Shown here: positions 25,732 to 34,094 of the stretch, piece by piece | Layout of the letters: every line of letters starts with the position of its first letter | Numbering within the stretch: the first letter of the stretch is position 1 | Notes under the pieces: model-generated | Seen by the model: only the letters and a program-made list of their open reading frames with translations | Told to the model about the DNA's origin: nothing | The model's database searches: none | Translations under genes and position numbers: made by a program | From: JAHJQZ01 sp963675235 | GTDB lineage: Bacteria > Pseudomonadota > Alphaproteobacteria > Rhizobiales > Devosiaceae | Length of the DNA stretch: 64,000 nt | NCBI GenBank assembly: GCA_963675235.2 | Contig: CAXXFU010000017.1 | Coordinates: 496,001-560,000, forward strand | Reading direction: 5' to 3'

Positions 25732-26301
25732 TCAGTCCTTGGCGCGCTCGTAATAGGAGTTGTCCACCGTGTTGATGACGACACGCGTGCCGGCGGTGAT
25801 GTGCGGCGGCACCATGATCTTGAGGCCATTGGTGCACACGGCCGGCTTGTAGGACGACGACGCCGTCTGGCCCTTGACCACTGGTTCGGTCTCGGCAACC
25901 TCGACCGTGACGCGCTGTGGCAGTTCCATGGCGATCGGAATGCCTTCGAAGGTCTTGAGGAAGACGGTCATGCCGTCCTCGAGATAGACGTGGCTGTCGC
26001 CCATGACGTCCTCGGTCACCGTGACCTGCTCATAGGTCTCGGGTTCCATGAAGTGATAGCCTTCAGTGTCCGAATAAAGGAAATTGTACTCGCGTTCGTC
26101 GACATCGGCCTTTTCCACCTGTTCGGTGGTGCGCCAGCGCATCGAGACTTTCACGCCATCGGCGATGCGGCGCATGTCGACCTGGGTAACGGGCGTGCCC
26201 TTGCCGGGGTGGATGTTGTCCGCCGTCAAAACGACATGAAGCTTGCCCTCGTAGTCGATGACATTGCCCTTGCGGATGGATGAAGCGATGACCTTTACCA
26301 C
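25732..26301 (-). CDS. efp: elongation factor P
   Basis: The 189-residue factor has the three beta-barrel domains of EF-P. The modification lysine is Lys34 in the loop HPGKGTP, followed by QVDMRRI. EF-P relieves ribosome stalling at proline runs. Here the presence of Lys34 and of a divergent epmA indicates beta-lysylation of the EpmA type rather than rhamnosylation (which needs Arg). The length is normal and the C-terminus ends at INTVDNSYYERAKD. Confidence 0.96.
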   Translation of the reverse strand: MVKVIASSIRKGNVIDYEGKLHVVLTADNIHPGKGTPVTQVDMRRIADGVKVSMRWRTTEQVEKADVDEREYNFLYSDTEGYHFMEPETYEQVTVTEDVMGDSHVYLEDGMTVFLKTFEGIPIAMELPQRVTVEVAETEPVVKGQTASSSYKPAVCTNGLKIMVPPHITAGTRVVINTVDNSYYERAKD

Positions 26302-26403
26302 AGTCTGTCCTTGAGCTTGTGCGGCGCTGCGCCTATGGCAGCCACTATTTGGTGATGCCGTTAGCGCAATTGCGCGAAAATCTCAAATCGAAAGCAGCAA
26401 ATC

Positions 26404-27471
26404 ATGGCCAAAACGCCGGTAAATCCGCCGCAAACCCCGTTCTGGCAGCGCGCGCGCCATGCCGACCGCCGTCCCCTGCTGCTGACGCGCAACCGACTGC
26501 AGTCCGCGATCCGCGCCCATTTTGCCGCTGACGGGTTCATCGAGATCGATCCTGCCGGCCTGCAGGTCAGCCCCGGCAACGAAGCACACCTGCACGGATT
26601 CCGCACCGAAGCCATCGGCACGGATGGCGCACAGCAAGTGCTTTATCTTCATACCTCGCCGGAATTCGCCATGAAAAAGCTCCTCGCCGCAGGCGAGGAC
26701 AGGATCTTCGCTTTCGCCCACGTCTGGCGCAATCGTGAGCGCGGGCCGCTGCATTCACCCGAGTTCACCATGCTCGAATGGTACCGCACCGGCGCCGGCT
26801 ATACCGAGCTGATGACAGATTGCACGGCCCTCTTGCGCCTGGCGGCCCAAGCGGCCGGATCGCGGACGCTCAGCTATCGCGGCCGCAACTGCGATCCTTT
26901 CGCCGAGCCCGAACGCCTGAGCGTCAGCGCCGCCTTCACAAGGTTCGCCGGCATCGATATCGATGCAACGCTTCTGCCCGACGGCAGCACCAACGCTCAG
27001 GCGCTGCGGACACAGATGGGCCGGCTCGAGCTGCAGGCGGCCCCGGATGACACCTGGTCGGACATGGTCTCGCGTGTGCTTGTCGAAAAGGTCGAACCCA
27101 ATCTCGGGCGCGACCGCCCGACCATTCTCGACCGTTACCCGGCCGCCGAGGCCGCGCTGGCGCGGCGGACGCCAGACGATCAGCGCTTTGCCGAACGGTT
27201 CGAGCTTTATGCCTGCGGCGTCGAGCTCGCTAACGGATTCGGAGAGCTGACCGACCCCGAAGAGCAGCGCGCCCGCTTCATCGTCGAGATGAATGAAAAG
27301 CATCGAGTCTATGGCGAGCGCTATCCGCTCGACGAGGATTTTCTACTGGCGCTGGCCGCCATGCCGCCGGCCAGCGGCATTGCGCTTGGCTTCGACAGGC
27401 TGGTGATGCTCGCGACCGGGGCGCCGCGGATCGACGAGGTCATGTGGGTTCCGGTTCCCGGTGGCGACTGA
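26404..27471 (+). CDS. epmA: EF-P beta-lysine ligase (class II LysRS-like)
   Basis: The 355-residue protein is a lysyl-tRNA-synthetase catalytic core without the anticodon-binding domain. Class II motifs are visible: motif 2 region RNRERGPLHSPEFTMLEW and motif 3 GIALGFDRLVMLATG. It attaches (R)-beta-lysine or lysine to Lys34 of EF-P. It is divergent from efp with 102 bases between the starts. The 2,3-aminomutase EpmB, which makes beta-lysine, is not in the window. Confidence 0.95.
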   Translation: MAKTPVNPPQTPFWQRARHADRRPLLLTRNRLQSAIRAHFAADGFIEIDPAGLQVSPGNEAHLHGFRTEAIGTDGAQQVLYLHTSPEFAMKKLLAAGEDRIFAFAHVWRNRERGPLHSPEFTMLEWYRTGAGYTELMTDCTALLRLAAQAAGSRTLSYRGRNCDPFAEPERLSVSAAFTRFAGIDIDATLLPDGSTNAQALRTQMGRLELQAAPDDTWSDMVSRVLVEKVEPNLGRDRPTILDRYPAAEAALARRTPDDQRFAERFELYACGVELANGFGELTDPEEQRARFIVEMNEKHRVYGERYPLDEDFLLALAAMPPASGIALGFDRLVMLATGAPRIDEVMWVPVPGGD

Positions 27472-28012
27472 TCCACGGCCGGACCTGGCAGCTCCCAGGC
27501 TGGGTTGATCCGGTGCACGGCTGGTCCCTGCCGGCACGGCGTCACTGCCGCGGACAGGACTCGCCGGGCACCCGAACGCGCATTTAGCTGGATCCGACAC
27601 AGTCCTGGCAAATCGTTTTATTTGGAAATATTTACCACCAGTTCGGAGAAGCCGATACTGTCACCGACATGCCGGACAAGCACTTTCCAACCGCCGCACA
27701 CGACATGAGAATTTGCAGAGTTTCTGAACGAATTCGCATTAAATACACGGAGTATGAATCCGCAAAATATTTCCAATACATCTTTCATGCAGGATATTCG
27801 ACTATCTTTGATAGATAATAAGATAAATCCTGATTTTTGGGCCAATTGCATCAATAGCACTGCCAAAATAGGATCGATATCGGAATAAAAATGCTTCATA
27901 CACGCGAATTACATGCAAATTCACGCATTATTTGCAAATTGAAAGCGGTTTGTTAAGATCACTTCTCGGATCATGTTTTCTCCCGCCAATACAAGGCAAA
28001 GGAGCGAAGAAC
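27472..28012. promoter_or_regulatory. AT-rich region with candidate promoter/operator for the first CZB gene
   Basis: The 541 bases after epmA hold no convincing gene. From about 27600 to 27960 the sequence is clearly AT-rich compared with the rest of the window. A candidate promoter is TTGCAA (27932-27937), a 16-base spacer and TAAGAT (27954-27959). The inverted repeat TGCAAAT-N9-ATTTGCA (27914-27936) overlaps its -35 element and could be a regulator site. Confidence 0.45.
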
Positions 28013-28399
28013 GTGTCAAGTACAACTACGATAGACGCCATCAACAACGCAATCAGAGCGCATGGTCCGTGGAGGCTGAAGCTTCAGGTTGCTGTCGAGA
28101 CCGGGCATTCCGAGATCACTCCGGATATCGCCAAGTGCGACGACTGTTGTGAATTCGGCAAGTGGATTTACGGCTCGTCTCTTTCTTCCGAGACGCGCAG
28201 TGGCATGCCCTATCAGGTGGTGAAACGCCTGCATGCCGACTTCCACGCCTGTGCCAGCAAGGTGCTCCAGCTGGCAGTCGACAAACGCTCAGACGAAGCC
28301 CACGCCCTTCTCAAGGGCGAGTTCGACGAACGGTCCCATACGCTGATCGTCGCCCTCAACAAGTGGAAGCGTGAGCTCGCGATGAACGAGGCTGCCTGA
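28013..28399 (+). CDS. Stand-alone CZB (chemoreceptor zinc-binding) domain protein, copy 1
   Basis: The 128-residue protein is almost only a CZB domain. The zinc ligands of the family are present: His17 (AHGPW), Cys46 in the Cys-x-x-Gly-x-Trp pattern (CEFGKW), His74 and His78 (LHADFH). CZB domains bind zinc, with the cysteine acting as a redox or hypochlorous-acid sensor, and usually sit at the end of chemoreceptors or diguanylate cyclases; here no output domain is attached. The start is the GTG at 28013 behind AAGGAGCGAAGAAC; an in-frame ATG further up has no ribosome binding site. A homologue follows 271 bases downstream. Confidence 0.85.
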   Translation: MSSTTTIDAINNAIRAHGPWRLKLQVAVETGHSEITPDIAKCDDCCEFGKWIYGSSLSSETRSGMPYQVVKRLHADFHACASKVLQLAVDKRSDEAHALLKGEFDERSHTLIVALNKWKRELAMNEAA

Positions 28400-28571
28400 G
28401 GCGGCGACAGACCGCACAGACGTGTTTCGTGACGGGAGCGGACCGACTTGACACCGTCTTCAGGCGACAAAGGCTTGTGGTCGGCGCGCAGGCATGCGGG
28501 TCGACCCCTGGGGTGAAAGTGCCCGGCGCATATGTCGGGCATCGATGAGTCCTGCATGATGTGCAGCATGC

Positions 28572-28599
28572 CTCGCCCAATTTGTCTCCGCTGGGCGAG
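28572..28599. other. Hairpin between the two CZB genes
   Basis: CTCGCCCA and TGGGCGAG form an 8-bp stem with a 12-base loop. No T-run follows, so it is not a classic terminator. It is followed by an AT-rich stretch (28609-28635) that may hold the promoter of the second copy. Confidence 0.45.
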
Positions 28600-28670
28600 T
28601 CGAACATCCTATTAAGTACTTTTCAGTTAGTATTTTGCCGGTCGGCGGATGCCGGGCGATGGAGGCTTCT

Positions 28671-29066
28671 GTGCCGCAATCCAGTATGATCGAGGAAATC
28701 AGCAGAGCCATCTACGCGCATGGCACCTGGAAGCAGAAATTGCGCACCGCCATAACCAGCGGCGACAGGGACCTGATCGTGGAAATGGCCCGCGGCCATA
28801 ATTCCTGCGAACTCGGTCGTTTGCTCGACAGTCCGGACATCCCGGAACAGATGCGCGCCAGCATGTCCTATCAGATCGTATATCGGCTGCATTCTGAGTT
28901 TCACGCCTGCGCAAGCAATGTGCTGGCACAGGCGCAGATCAATCCGGGCAAGGCAGCCGACACCTTGCTGGGCGGAGAGTGCAGCGATCGCTCGCAGGTC
29001 CTGATCGCGGCCCTGACCAGGTGGAAAACCGAGCTGCTGCAAGGAACGATCGCGCAGGCGTCTTGA
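28671..29066 (+). CDS. Stand-alone CZB domain protein, copy 2
   Basis: The 131-residue protein is a paralogue of the gene before it. With a GTG start at 28671, preceded by GGAGG five bases upstream, the ligands are His17 (AHGTW), Cys46 (SCELGR), His74 and His78 (LHSEFH), at exactly the same positions as in copy 1 and without gaps. The aromatic Trp of the Cys motif is Leu here. Both copies end in a helix with LIxALxxWKxEL. The two are same-strand neighbours and probably arose by tandem duplication; the sequences have diverged widely. Confidence 0.85.
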   Translation: MPQSSMIEEISRAIYAHGTWKQKLRTAITSGDRDLIVEMARGHNSCELGRLLDSPDIPEQMRASMSYQIVYRLHSEFHACASNVLAQAQINPGKAADTLLGGECSDRSQVLIAALTRWKTELLQGTIAQAS

Positions 29067-29191
29067 GCTTTGAGCCGATCGCTGCGTGCTCCCCTCGGGC
29101 GGCAATACGCCCGTGGCAAAGGCAGACCCGGAGATCGCCCTCGACATGGCGCGCCGAAACCCTCATCTCACGCCGTCGCCGCTGCAGTGAT

Positions 29192-29473
29192 TCAGGCGTT
29201 CTGCGTCGACAGGATGGTGAAACCGTCGAACTTTCCGCCGTCCCAATCCGAGACCTCGATATCGGCGACGCGCGCACCCAGCGGGCCGACCCGGACACGG
29301 CTGAGCATCTCATCGACCGCGGCCTCGGAGCCGCAGAACACGGCTTCAACGGTACGGTCGCGTAGGTTGCGGACCCATCCCGTCACGTGCAGCGACTGCG
29401 CCTCTTCTTCCGTCCAGGCCCTGAACCCGACCCCGTGCACCCGGCCCGATACGATGACATGAACAGATCTCAT
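29192..29473 (-). CDS. acyP: acylphosphatase
   Basis: The 93-residue enzyme hydrolyses acyl phosphates such as carbamoyl or 1,3-bisphosphoglycerate phosphate. The phosphate loop with catalytic Arg (SGRVHGVGFRAW) and the catalytic Asn (GWVRN) are both present and the length is typical. The ATG at 29473 follows GGGAGAGC; upstream in-frame codons lack homology. It follows the UxaA-family gene by 89 bases on the same strand. Confidence 0.93.
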   Translation of the reverse strand: MRSVHVIVSGRVHGVGFRAWTEEEAQSLHVTGWVRNLRDRTVEAVFCGSEAAVDEMLSRVRVGPLGARVADIEVSDWDGGKFDGFTILSTQNA

Positions 29474-29562
29474 GAGTGCTCTCCCAAGCCTCTTGCCCGA
29501 TGGGCGCGGATTTGAGCACAGCCTCGTTAAAGGTCGGTCAACCCGGCCCGGCCGGCCGCGCG

Positions 29563-31095
29563 CTACATAGTCGCTCCCACGTACCACGGCACGAATTCGT
29601 AGCTGCCATAGCCCAGTTCCTCGGACTTTGACTTCTCGCCCGAGGCCACGGCAAGGATCTTGTCGAAGATCTCCTGGCCCTTTGCCTCGAGCGCCGTGCC
29701 GTCGAGCACATCACCGCCATTGATGTCCATATCTTCCGACAGTCTTTCGTACATGTCGGAATTGGTGGCGATCTTGATCGAAGGGGTCGGCTTGTTGCCA
29801 TAGGCCGAACCGCGCCCGGTGGTGAAGCACAGCACATTGGCGCCACCCGCCACCTGGCCCGTGGCCGACACCGGATCGTAACCGGGCGTGTCCATGAACA
29901 CGAAACCCTTCTCCGTGATCTTTTCCGCATAGCGGTAGACGGCACTGAGATTGGCCGAGCCGCCCTTGGCCGTCGCGCCGAGCGATTTCTCAAGAATTGT
30001 GGTCAGGCCCCCGAGCTTGTTGCCCGGCGAGGGATTGTTGTTCATCTCCATCTTGTTGCGGGTGGTGTAGTCCTCCCACCAATGGATGATGTCGACGAGC
30101 TTCTCGCCAACCTCGGTCGAGACGGCGCGGCGGGTCAACAGATGCTCGGCGCCGTATATTTCCGGCGTTTCGCTGAGAATCGAGGTGCCACCGTTGCGGA
30201 CAAGGATATCCGAGGCGATGCCAAGGGCCGGGTTGGCGGTGATGCCGGAATAGCCGTCGGAGCCACCGCATTGCATGGCGAGCATCAGTTCCGATGCCGG
30301 CGCCGTCTGGCGCTGCGCTGCGTTGACCAGAGGCAGCATGGATTTGACCGCATCGACACCCGCGGCAACCGTCTTGCGCGTGCCCCCGGTCTCCTGGATG
30401 GTCATCGAACGGAACAGGTCGCTTTCGACGATGCCGTAATTCTCCTTGAAGCGCGAGATCTGGAATCCCTCGCACCCGAGGCCCACCATCAGTACGCCGG
30501 CGATATTGGGATTGGTGGCATAGCCCCATTGCGTGCGCATCAGGATCTCATAGCCCTCGCCTTTGGTGTCGAGGCCGCAACCGCCGCCGTGAACAAGCGG
30601 AATGACGCCGTCGACATTGGGGAAATCGTCAAGCAGCCCGGAGCGCTCGATTTCCTGGGCGATGAATGAGCCGACCGAAGCGGCGCAGTTCACGGACGTC
30701 AGAACGCCAACATAATTGCGCGTGCCGACCGACCCGTCCGCGCGGCGGAATCCCTCGAATGTGGCGCGCTCGGCGAGAGGCAGAACCTCATTGTCGCGCG
30801 CGTCGGCGCCGAAGGCGTAATCCAGGCTCAATTCGCCCATGCCGGTATTGTGCTCGTGCACCCAGTCGCCAGGGGCGATGTCGGCCTTGGCGAAACCGAT
30901 GATCTGGCCGAACTTGCGCACGGGTGCACCGGACTCGATCGTGGCAATGGCGATCTTGTGACCCTTGGGAACCCGCTCGCGCGCCGTCACGCCTTCAGCG
31001 GTCACCGCTCCGACAGGGATGACAGCAAGCGCTACCGCCACATTGTCGGCGGCGTTGAGGACCAGGGTCCTCGGCTCGGCGTTCGGCTTGTCCAT
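29563..31095 (-). CDS. UxaA-family sugar-acid dehydratase (altronate/galactarate dehydratase type)
   Basis: The 510-residue protein has the full UxaA layout: an N-terminal SAF domain (about residues 8-85; HKIAIATIESGAPVRKFGQIIG, HNTGMGEL) and the long C-terminal UxaA_C domain (RADGSVGTRNYVGVLTSVNC, HGGGCGLDTKGEG, MQCGGSDGYSGITANPALG, GRGSAYGNKPTPSIKIATN). The family dehydrates sugar acids with an iron site. D-altronate is the textbook substrate, but the divergent FucU, SDR and FAH genes make L-fuconate or a related 6-deoxy acid more attractive; this is inference. The ATG at 31095 is preferred to a TTG three codons upstream because of the AAAGGA spacing. Confidence 0.88.
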   Translation of the reverse strand: MDKPNAEPRTLVLNAADNVAVALAVIPVGAVTAEGVTARERVPKGHKIAIATIESGAPVRKFGQIIGFAKADIAPGDWVHEHNTGMGELSLDYAFGADARDNEVLPLAERATFEGFRRADGSVGTRNYVGVLTSVNCAASVGSFIAQEIERSGLLDDFPNVDGVIPLVHGGGCGLDTKGEGYEILMRTQWGYATNPNIAGVLMVGLGCEGFQISRFKENYGIVESDLFRSMTIQETGGTRKTVAAGVDAVKSMLPLVNAAQRQTAPASELMLAMQCGGSDGYSGITANPALGIASDILVRNGGTSILSETPEIYGAEHLLTRRAVSTEVGEKLVDIIHWWEDYTTRNKMEMNNNPSPGNKLGGLTTILEKSLGATAKGGSANLSAVYRYAEKITEKGFVFMDTPGYDPVSATGQVAGGANVLCFTTGRGSAYGNKPTPSIKIATNSDMYERLSEDMDINGGDVLDGTALEAKGQEIFDKILAVASGEKSKSEELGYGSYEFVPWYVGATM

Positions 31096-31394
31096 TGAAT
31101 TCAATTCCTTTCCGGTGTGCTTTGTCCACCGTAGCGTCGAAACAACATTGCCGCGGTCACGGGCACAAGACTAACATGCTGCGAAATGCTCGCACGCCGC
31201 CCCCCCGACTTCCGCATAAATCGGGAGCGGGGCCGGAGAATGGTGTTGCGAGCCATCCAGGCGCAATCCGGCAGTGGCGTCTTGGTTGGAGCGCACTGCC
31301 GGCGTGGCCGCAAGGACACTATCTTTACGGCCCGCGCCACTCAAGTATGACCCGTCGATCAGCGGCGGGCAAATGACCCGGAGGAAGCTGAATC

Positions 31395-31826
31395 ATGCTC
31401 AAAGGCATTCCCGCCCTCATCGGACCCGACCTGCTGCATGTGCTGGCGTCGATGGGCCATGGCGACGAGATCGTCATTTCCGATGCCAATTTCCCCGGCG
31501 CCAGCCTGACCAAGCGCCTTATCCGCATGGACGGGCATACGGCAACCGATGTGCTCGAGGCGGTTCTGGCGCTGATGCCGCTCGACAAGATGGAACACGC
31601 CGCCTTCCGCATGGAGGTGGTCGAGGATCCGCACAAGATCGAGCCGATCATGGAAGAGTTCCAGCGGATCATCCATGCCCAGGAGCCCGAAGTGGCCCTC
31701 ATGCCGATCGAGCGCTTCGGTTTCTATGCCAGGGCCAAGACCGCCTATGCCATCATCCAGACCGGCGAAACCCGGCTTTACGGCAATATCCTGCTGAAAA
31801 AGGGCGTCATCGGTCCCGGGGGCTGA
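31395..31826 (+). CDS. fucU: L-fucose mutarotase (RbsD/FucU family)
   Basis: The 143-residue protein interconverts alpha and beta anomers of a sugar. The N-terminal MLKGIPALIGPDLLHVLASM and the catalytic His22 in MGHGDEIVISDANFPG are of the FucU rather than RbsD branch. The C-terminal RFGFYARAKTAYAIIQTGE completes the decameric-ring interface. It opens a same-strand set with the SDR (111 bases later) and the FAH hydrolase, and diverges from the UxaA gene across about 300 bases. Confidence 0.9.
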   Translation: MLKGIPALIGPDLLHVLASMGHGDEIVISDANFPGASLTKRLIRMDGHTATDVLEAVLALMPLDKMEHAAFRMEVVEDPHKIEPIMEEFQRIIHAQEPEVALMPIERFGFYARAKTAYAIIQTGETRLYGNILLKKGVIGPGG

Positions 31827-31937
31827 TCGGCGGCCACGGCCCCAAAAAAACAATACGGCGCGCGGGACGGGGAGCGCGGCCCCGGTGCCCGGCGCAACTG
31901 CCCAAATTGACGAAAACCCGCGCGAGGAGGACGTCAC

Positions 31938-32678
31938 GTGATCAGTTTGAAAGGTAAGAAAGCGGTTGTCACCGCGGCAGCCGATGGTATCGGGCGCGCC
32001 ACGGCCATTGCTTTCGCCGAGGCCGGCGCCCGGGTGCTGGCAACAGATATCGCCGTGGACCGGCTGGCAGGACTGTCGGCAGTCGAGGGCATCGATACCG
32101 CGCCGCTCGATGTGCGCGACGGCGAAGCGATCGCCTCGCTGGCATCGGCGCAGGAGGACATTGATATCCTGGTGTCCTGCGCCGGCATGGTGTTCCACGG
32201 CGGACTGCTCGATACACCCGCGGAAGCATGGGATGCCTCGTTCGCTCTCAACACCCGCGCCGCCTATCAGCTGATGCAGTCCTTCCTGCCATCCATGCTC
32301 AAGCGCGGCGGCGGCTCCATCATCGCCATCTCCTCGGTTGCGTCTTCGATCATCGGCGTGCCCAACCGTTGCGCCTATGGCGCCTCCAAGGCGGCGCTGA
32401 TCGGGCTCGTCAAGTCGGTCTCGGCCGACTACATGACCAAGGGCATTCGCGCCAATACCATCTGCCCCGGCACAGTCGACAGCCCATCGCTCAGACAGCG
32501 CATCTCGGCCCAGGGCGACTACGACACAGTGCGCAAAAGCTTTGTCGACCGCCAGCCAATGGGCCGGCTCGGCACGCCCGAGGAGGTCGCCCAGCTTGCG
32601 GTCTATCTCGGTTCGGACGCCGCCAGTTTCGTCACCGGCCAGGCCATGGTGATCGATGGCGGCTGGACGGTGATGTAA
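31938..32678 (+). CDS. SDR dehydrogenase, 2-keto-3-deoxy-L-fuconate dehydrogenase-like
   Basis: The 246-residue SDR has the variant nucleotide motif TAAADGIG (residues 12-19, first Gly replaced by Ala as in the BDH2/DHRS6 branch), SCAGM, Ser in AISSVASS, the catalytic pair Tyr-x3-Lys in AYGASKAAL and the C-terminal VIDGGWTVM. In non-phosphorylative fucose or rhamnose routes a close relative oxidises 2-keto-3-deoxy-L-fuconate at C4 with NAD+. The next gene encodes the expected hydrolase, 29 bases downstream. GAGGAGGAC lies just upstream of the GTG/ATG region; translation starts at the GTG codon at 31938 (read as Met). Confidence 0.88.
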   Translation: MISLKGKKAVVTAAADGIGRATAIAFAEAGARVLATDIAVDRLAGLSAVEGIDTAPLDVRDGEAIASLASAQEDIDILVSCAGMVFHGGLLDTPAEAWDASFALNTRAAYQLMQSFLPSMLKRGGGSIIAISSVASSIIGVPNRCAYGASKAALIGLVKSVSADYMTKGIRANTICPGTVDSPSLRQRISAQGDYDTVRKSFVDRQPMGRLGTPEEVAQLAVYLGSDAASFVTGQAMVIDGGWTVM

Positions 32679-32707
32679 CAGGACCCCGCTTCGAAAGGAC
32701 ATTTCTC

Positions 32708-33556
32708 ATGAAACTGATGCGCATGGGCGCCAAGGGCGCTGAACGACCTGCCCTGCTTCACTCGGACGGGACCATCCGCGATCTATCCGAATTCGTCACC
32801 GATATCGGCGGGTTGACGCTGACCGACAATTCTCTCGCCGATATCGCCAGTTCCGATCTCGACGCCATGCCGGTCATCGACGCCTCCGAGCGGATCGGGG
32901 CCTGCGTCAACCCGGTCGGCAAGTTCATCTGCATCGGGCTCAACTACGCCGACCATGCCGCCGAAACCGGTGCCAAGATTCCGGAAGAGCCGATCCTGTT
33001 CATGAAGGCGACCAGCGCCATCATGGGACCGAACGACAACGTCATCATTCCGCGCAAATCGGTCAAGACCGACTGGGAGGTCGAGCTCGGCGTCGTCATC
33101 GGCAAGGAAGCCCGCTATGTCTCCGAAGCCGACGCCATGGATCATGTCGCCGGCTATTGCACCATCAACGACCTGTCCGAGCGCGAATTCCAGATCGAGC
33201 ACGGCGGTCAGTGGGTCAAGGGCAAGTCGGCCGACAGTTTCGGCCCGATCGGTCCCTATCTGGTCACCCGCGACGAGGTGCCGGATCCGCAGAATCTCAA
33301 GATGTTCTGCGAAGTCGACGGCGTCATGCGCCAGAACGGATCGACAGCGACGATGATCTTCGGGGTGCGGTTCCTGGTTCACTACATTTCCCAGTTCATG
33401 AGCCTGCAGCCCGGCGACATCATTTCGACCGGCACGCCGCCCGGCGTCGGCATGGGCATCAAGCCGGAACCGGTCTTCCTGAAACCCGGCCAGAAGATCC
33501 ATCTTGGCGTCGAAGGGCTTGGCGAGCAGATGCAGACGACGGTCGCGGCGGACTGA
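32708..33556 (+). CDS. FAH-family 2,4-diketo-3-deoxy-sugar-acid hydrolase
   Basis: The 282-residue protein has the fumarylacetoacetase catalytic domain (about residues 70-275): FICIGLNYADHAAETG, EPILFMKATSAIMGP, metal-binding acidic residues in DWEVELGVVIGKEA and DLSEREFQ, and GDIISTGTPPGVG. This branch contains 2,4-diketo-3-deoxy-L-fuconate/rhamnonate hydrolase, which releases pyruvate and L-lactate. Its position directly after the 2-keto-3-deoxy-fuconate-dehydrogenase-like SDR supports that role. AAAGGACATTTCTC precedes the ATG. Confidence 0.88.
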   Translation: MKLMRMGAKGAERPALLHSDGTIRDLSEFVTDIGGLTLTDNSLADIASSDLDAMPVIDASERIGACVNPVGKFICIGLNYADHAAETGAKIPEEPILFMKATSAIMGPNDNVIIPRKSVKTDWEVELGVVIGKEARYVSEADAMDHVAGYCTINDLSEREFQIEHGGQWVKGKSADSFGPIGPYLVTRDEVPDPQNLKMFCEVDGVMRQNGSTATMIFGVRFLVHYISQFMSLQPGDIISTGTPPGVGMGIKPEPVFLKPGQKIHLGVEGLGEQMQTTVAAD

Positions 33557-33583
33557 AGTTCCCTAGCAAGACCGATGACCCGA

Positions 33584-33607
33584 CCGGGGTGCGCTCGCGC
33601 ACCCCGG
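33584..33607 (+). terminator. Strong hairpin after the FAH-hydrolase gene
   Basis: CCGGGGTGCGC and GCGCACCCCGG form an 11-bp perfect stem 28 bases after the stop codon. No T-run follows, so factor-independent termination is likely weak. Confidence 0.5.
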
Positions 33608-33693
33608 CGATAACGAGACTGTGGCTTTCGCGTCAGTGCGTCGTGCTCTAGTTTCGCCGCCGCCTGCCCCCGAATGAAACCTTGGTAGCCGAC

Positions 33694-33987
33694 ATGAACG
33701 ATCTGCCCGACATCGCCCGCGAAGACCACGACACGCACGGCCGCTATGTCGTCCGTCTCGCCAGCGGCGAGGAAGCGGAAATGACTTGGGTTGTCCGCGC
33801 ACCCGGCGTCCGCGATTTCAACCATACCTATGTGCCCGAGGTCTTCCGTGGCACCGGGCTCGCTGCACGGCTGATGGAGCGCGCCATCAAGGATGCCCGC
33901 GCCGAGAGCTTCAGCATCGTGCCGACCTGCTCCTATGTGGCGGCGCAGTTCCGCCGTCATCCAGACTGGGCCGATCTCCGGGCCTGA
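33694..33987 (+). CDS. GNAT-type N-acetyltransferase (YjdJ-like, small)
   Basis: The 97-residue protein is the minimal acetyl-CoA-binding GNAT of the YjdJ class: a beta-rich start (GRYVVRLASGEEAEMTW), the pyrophosphate loop VFRGTGLAARLMERAI, and the C-terminal signature VPTCSYVAAQFRRHP. The substrate is not known for the family. The ATG at 33694 is used in preference to a TTG four codons upstream. It is convergent with the next gene. Confidence 0.85.
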   Translation: MNDLPDIAREDHDTHGRYVVRLASGEEAEMTWVVRAPGVRDFNHTYVPEVFRGTGLAARLMERAIKDARAESFSIVPTCSYVAAQFRRHPDWADLRA

Positions 33988-34094
33988 ATCCTTTCGCGGC
34001 AGCAGGTCCCCCGCTCGTAGAAGCGAACGCATCCGACCAGATCGCAGACTTTTTGACCGACGGCGTCTGTCCAGGCGCTACCGGAGACGCCTGA

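Noticed and set aside
27618..27899. 93-codon minus-strand frame in the AT-rich patch
   Set aside because: No ribosome binding site and no recognisable family; AT-rich sequence with plausible promoter function. Kept as non-coding, but transcript data could change this.
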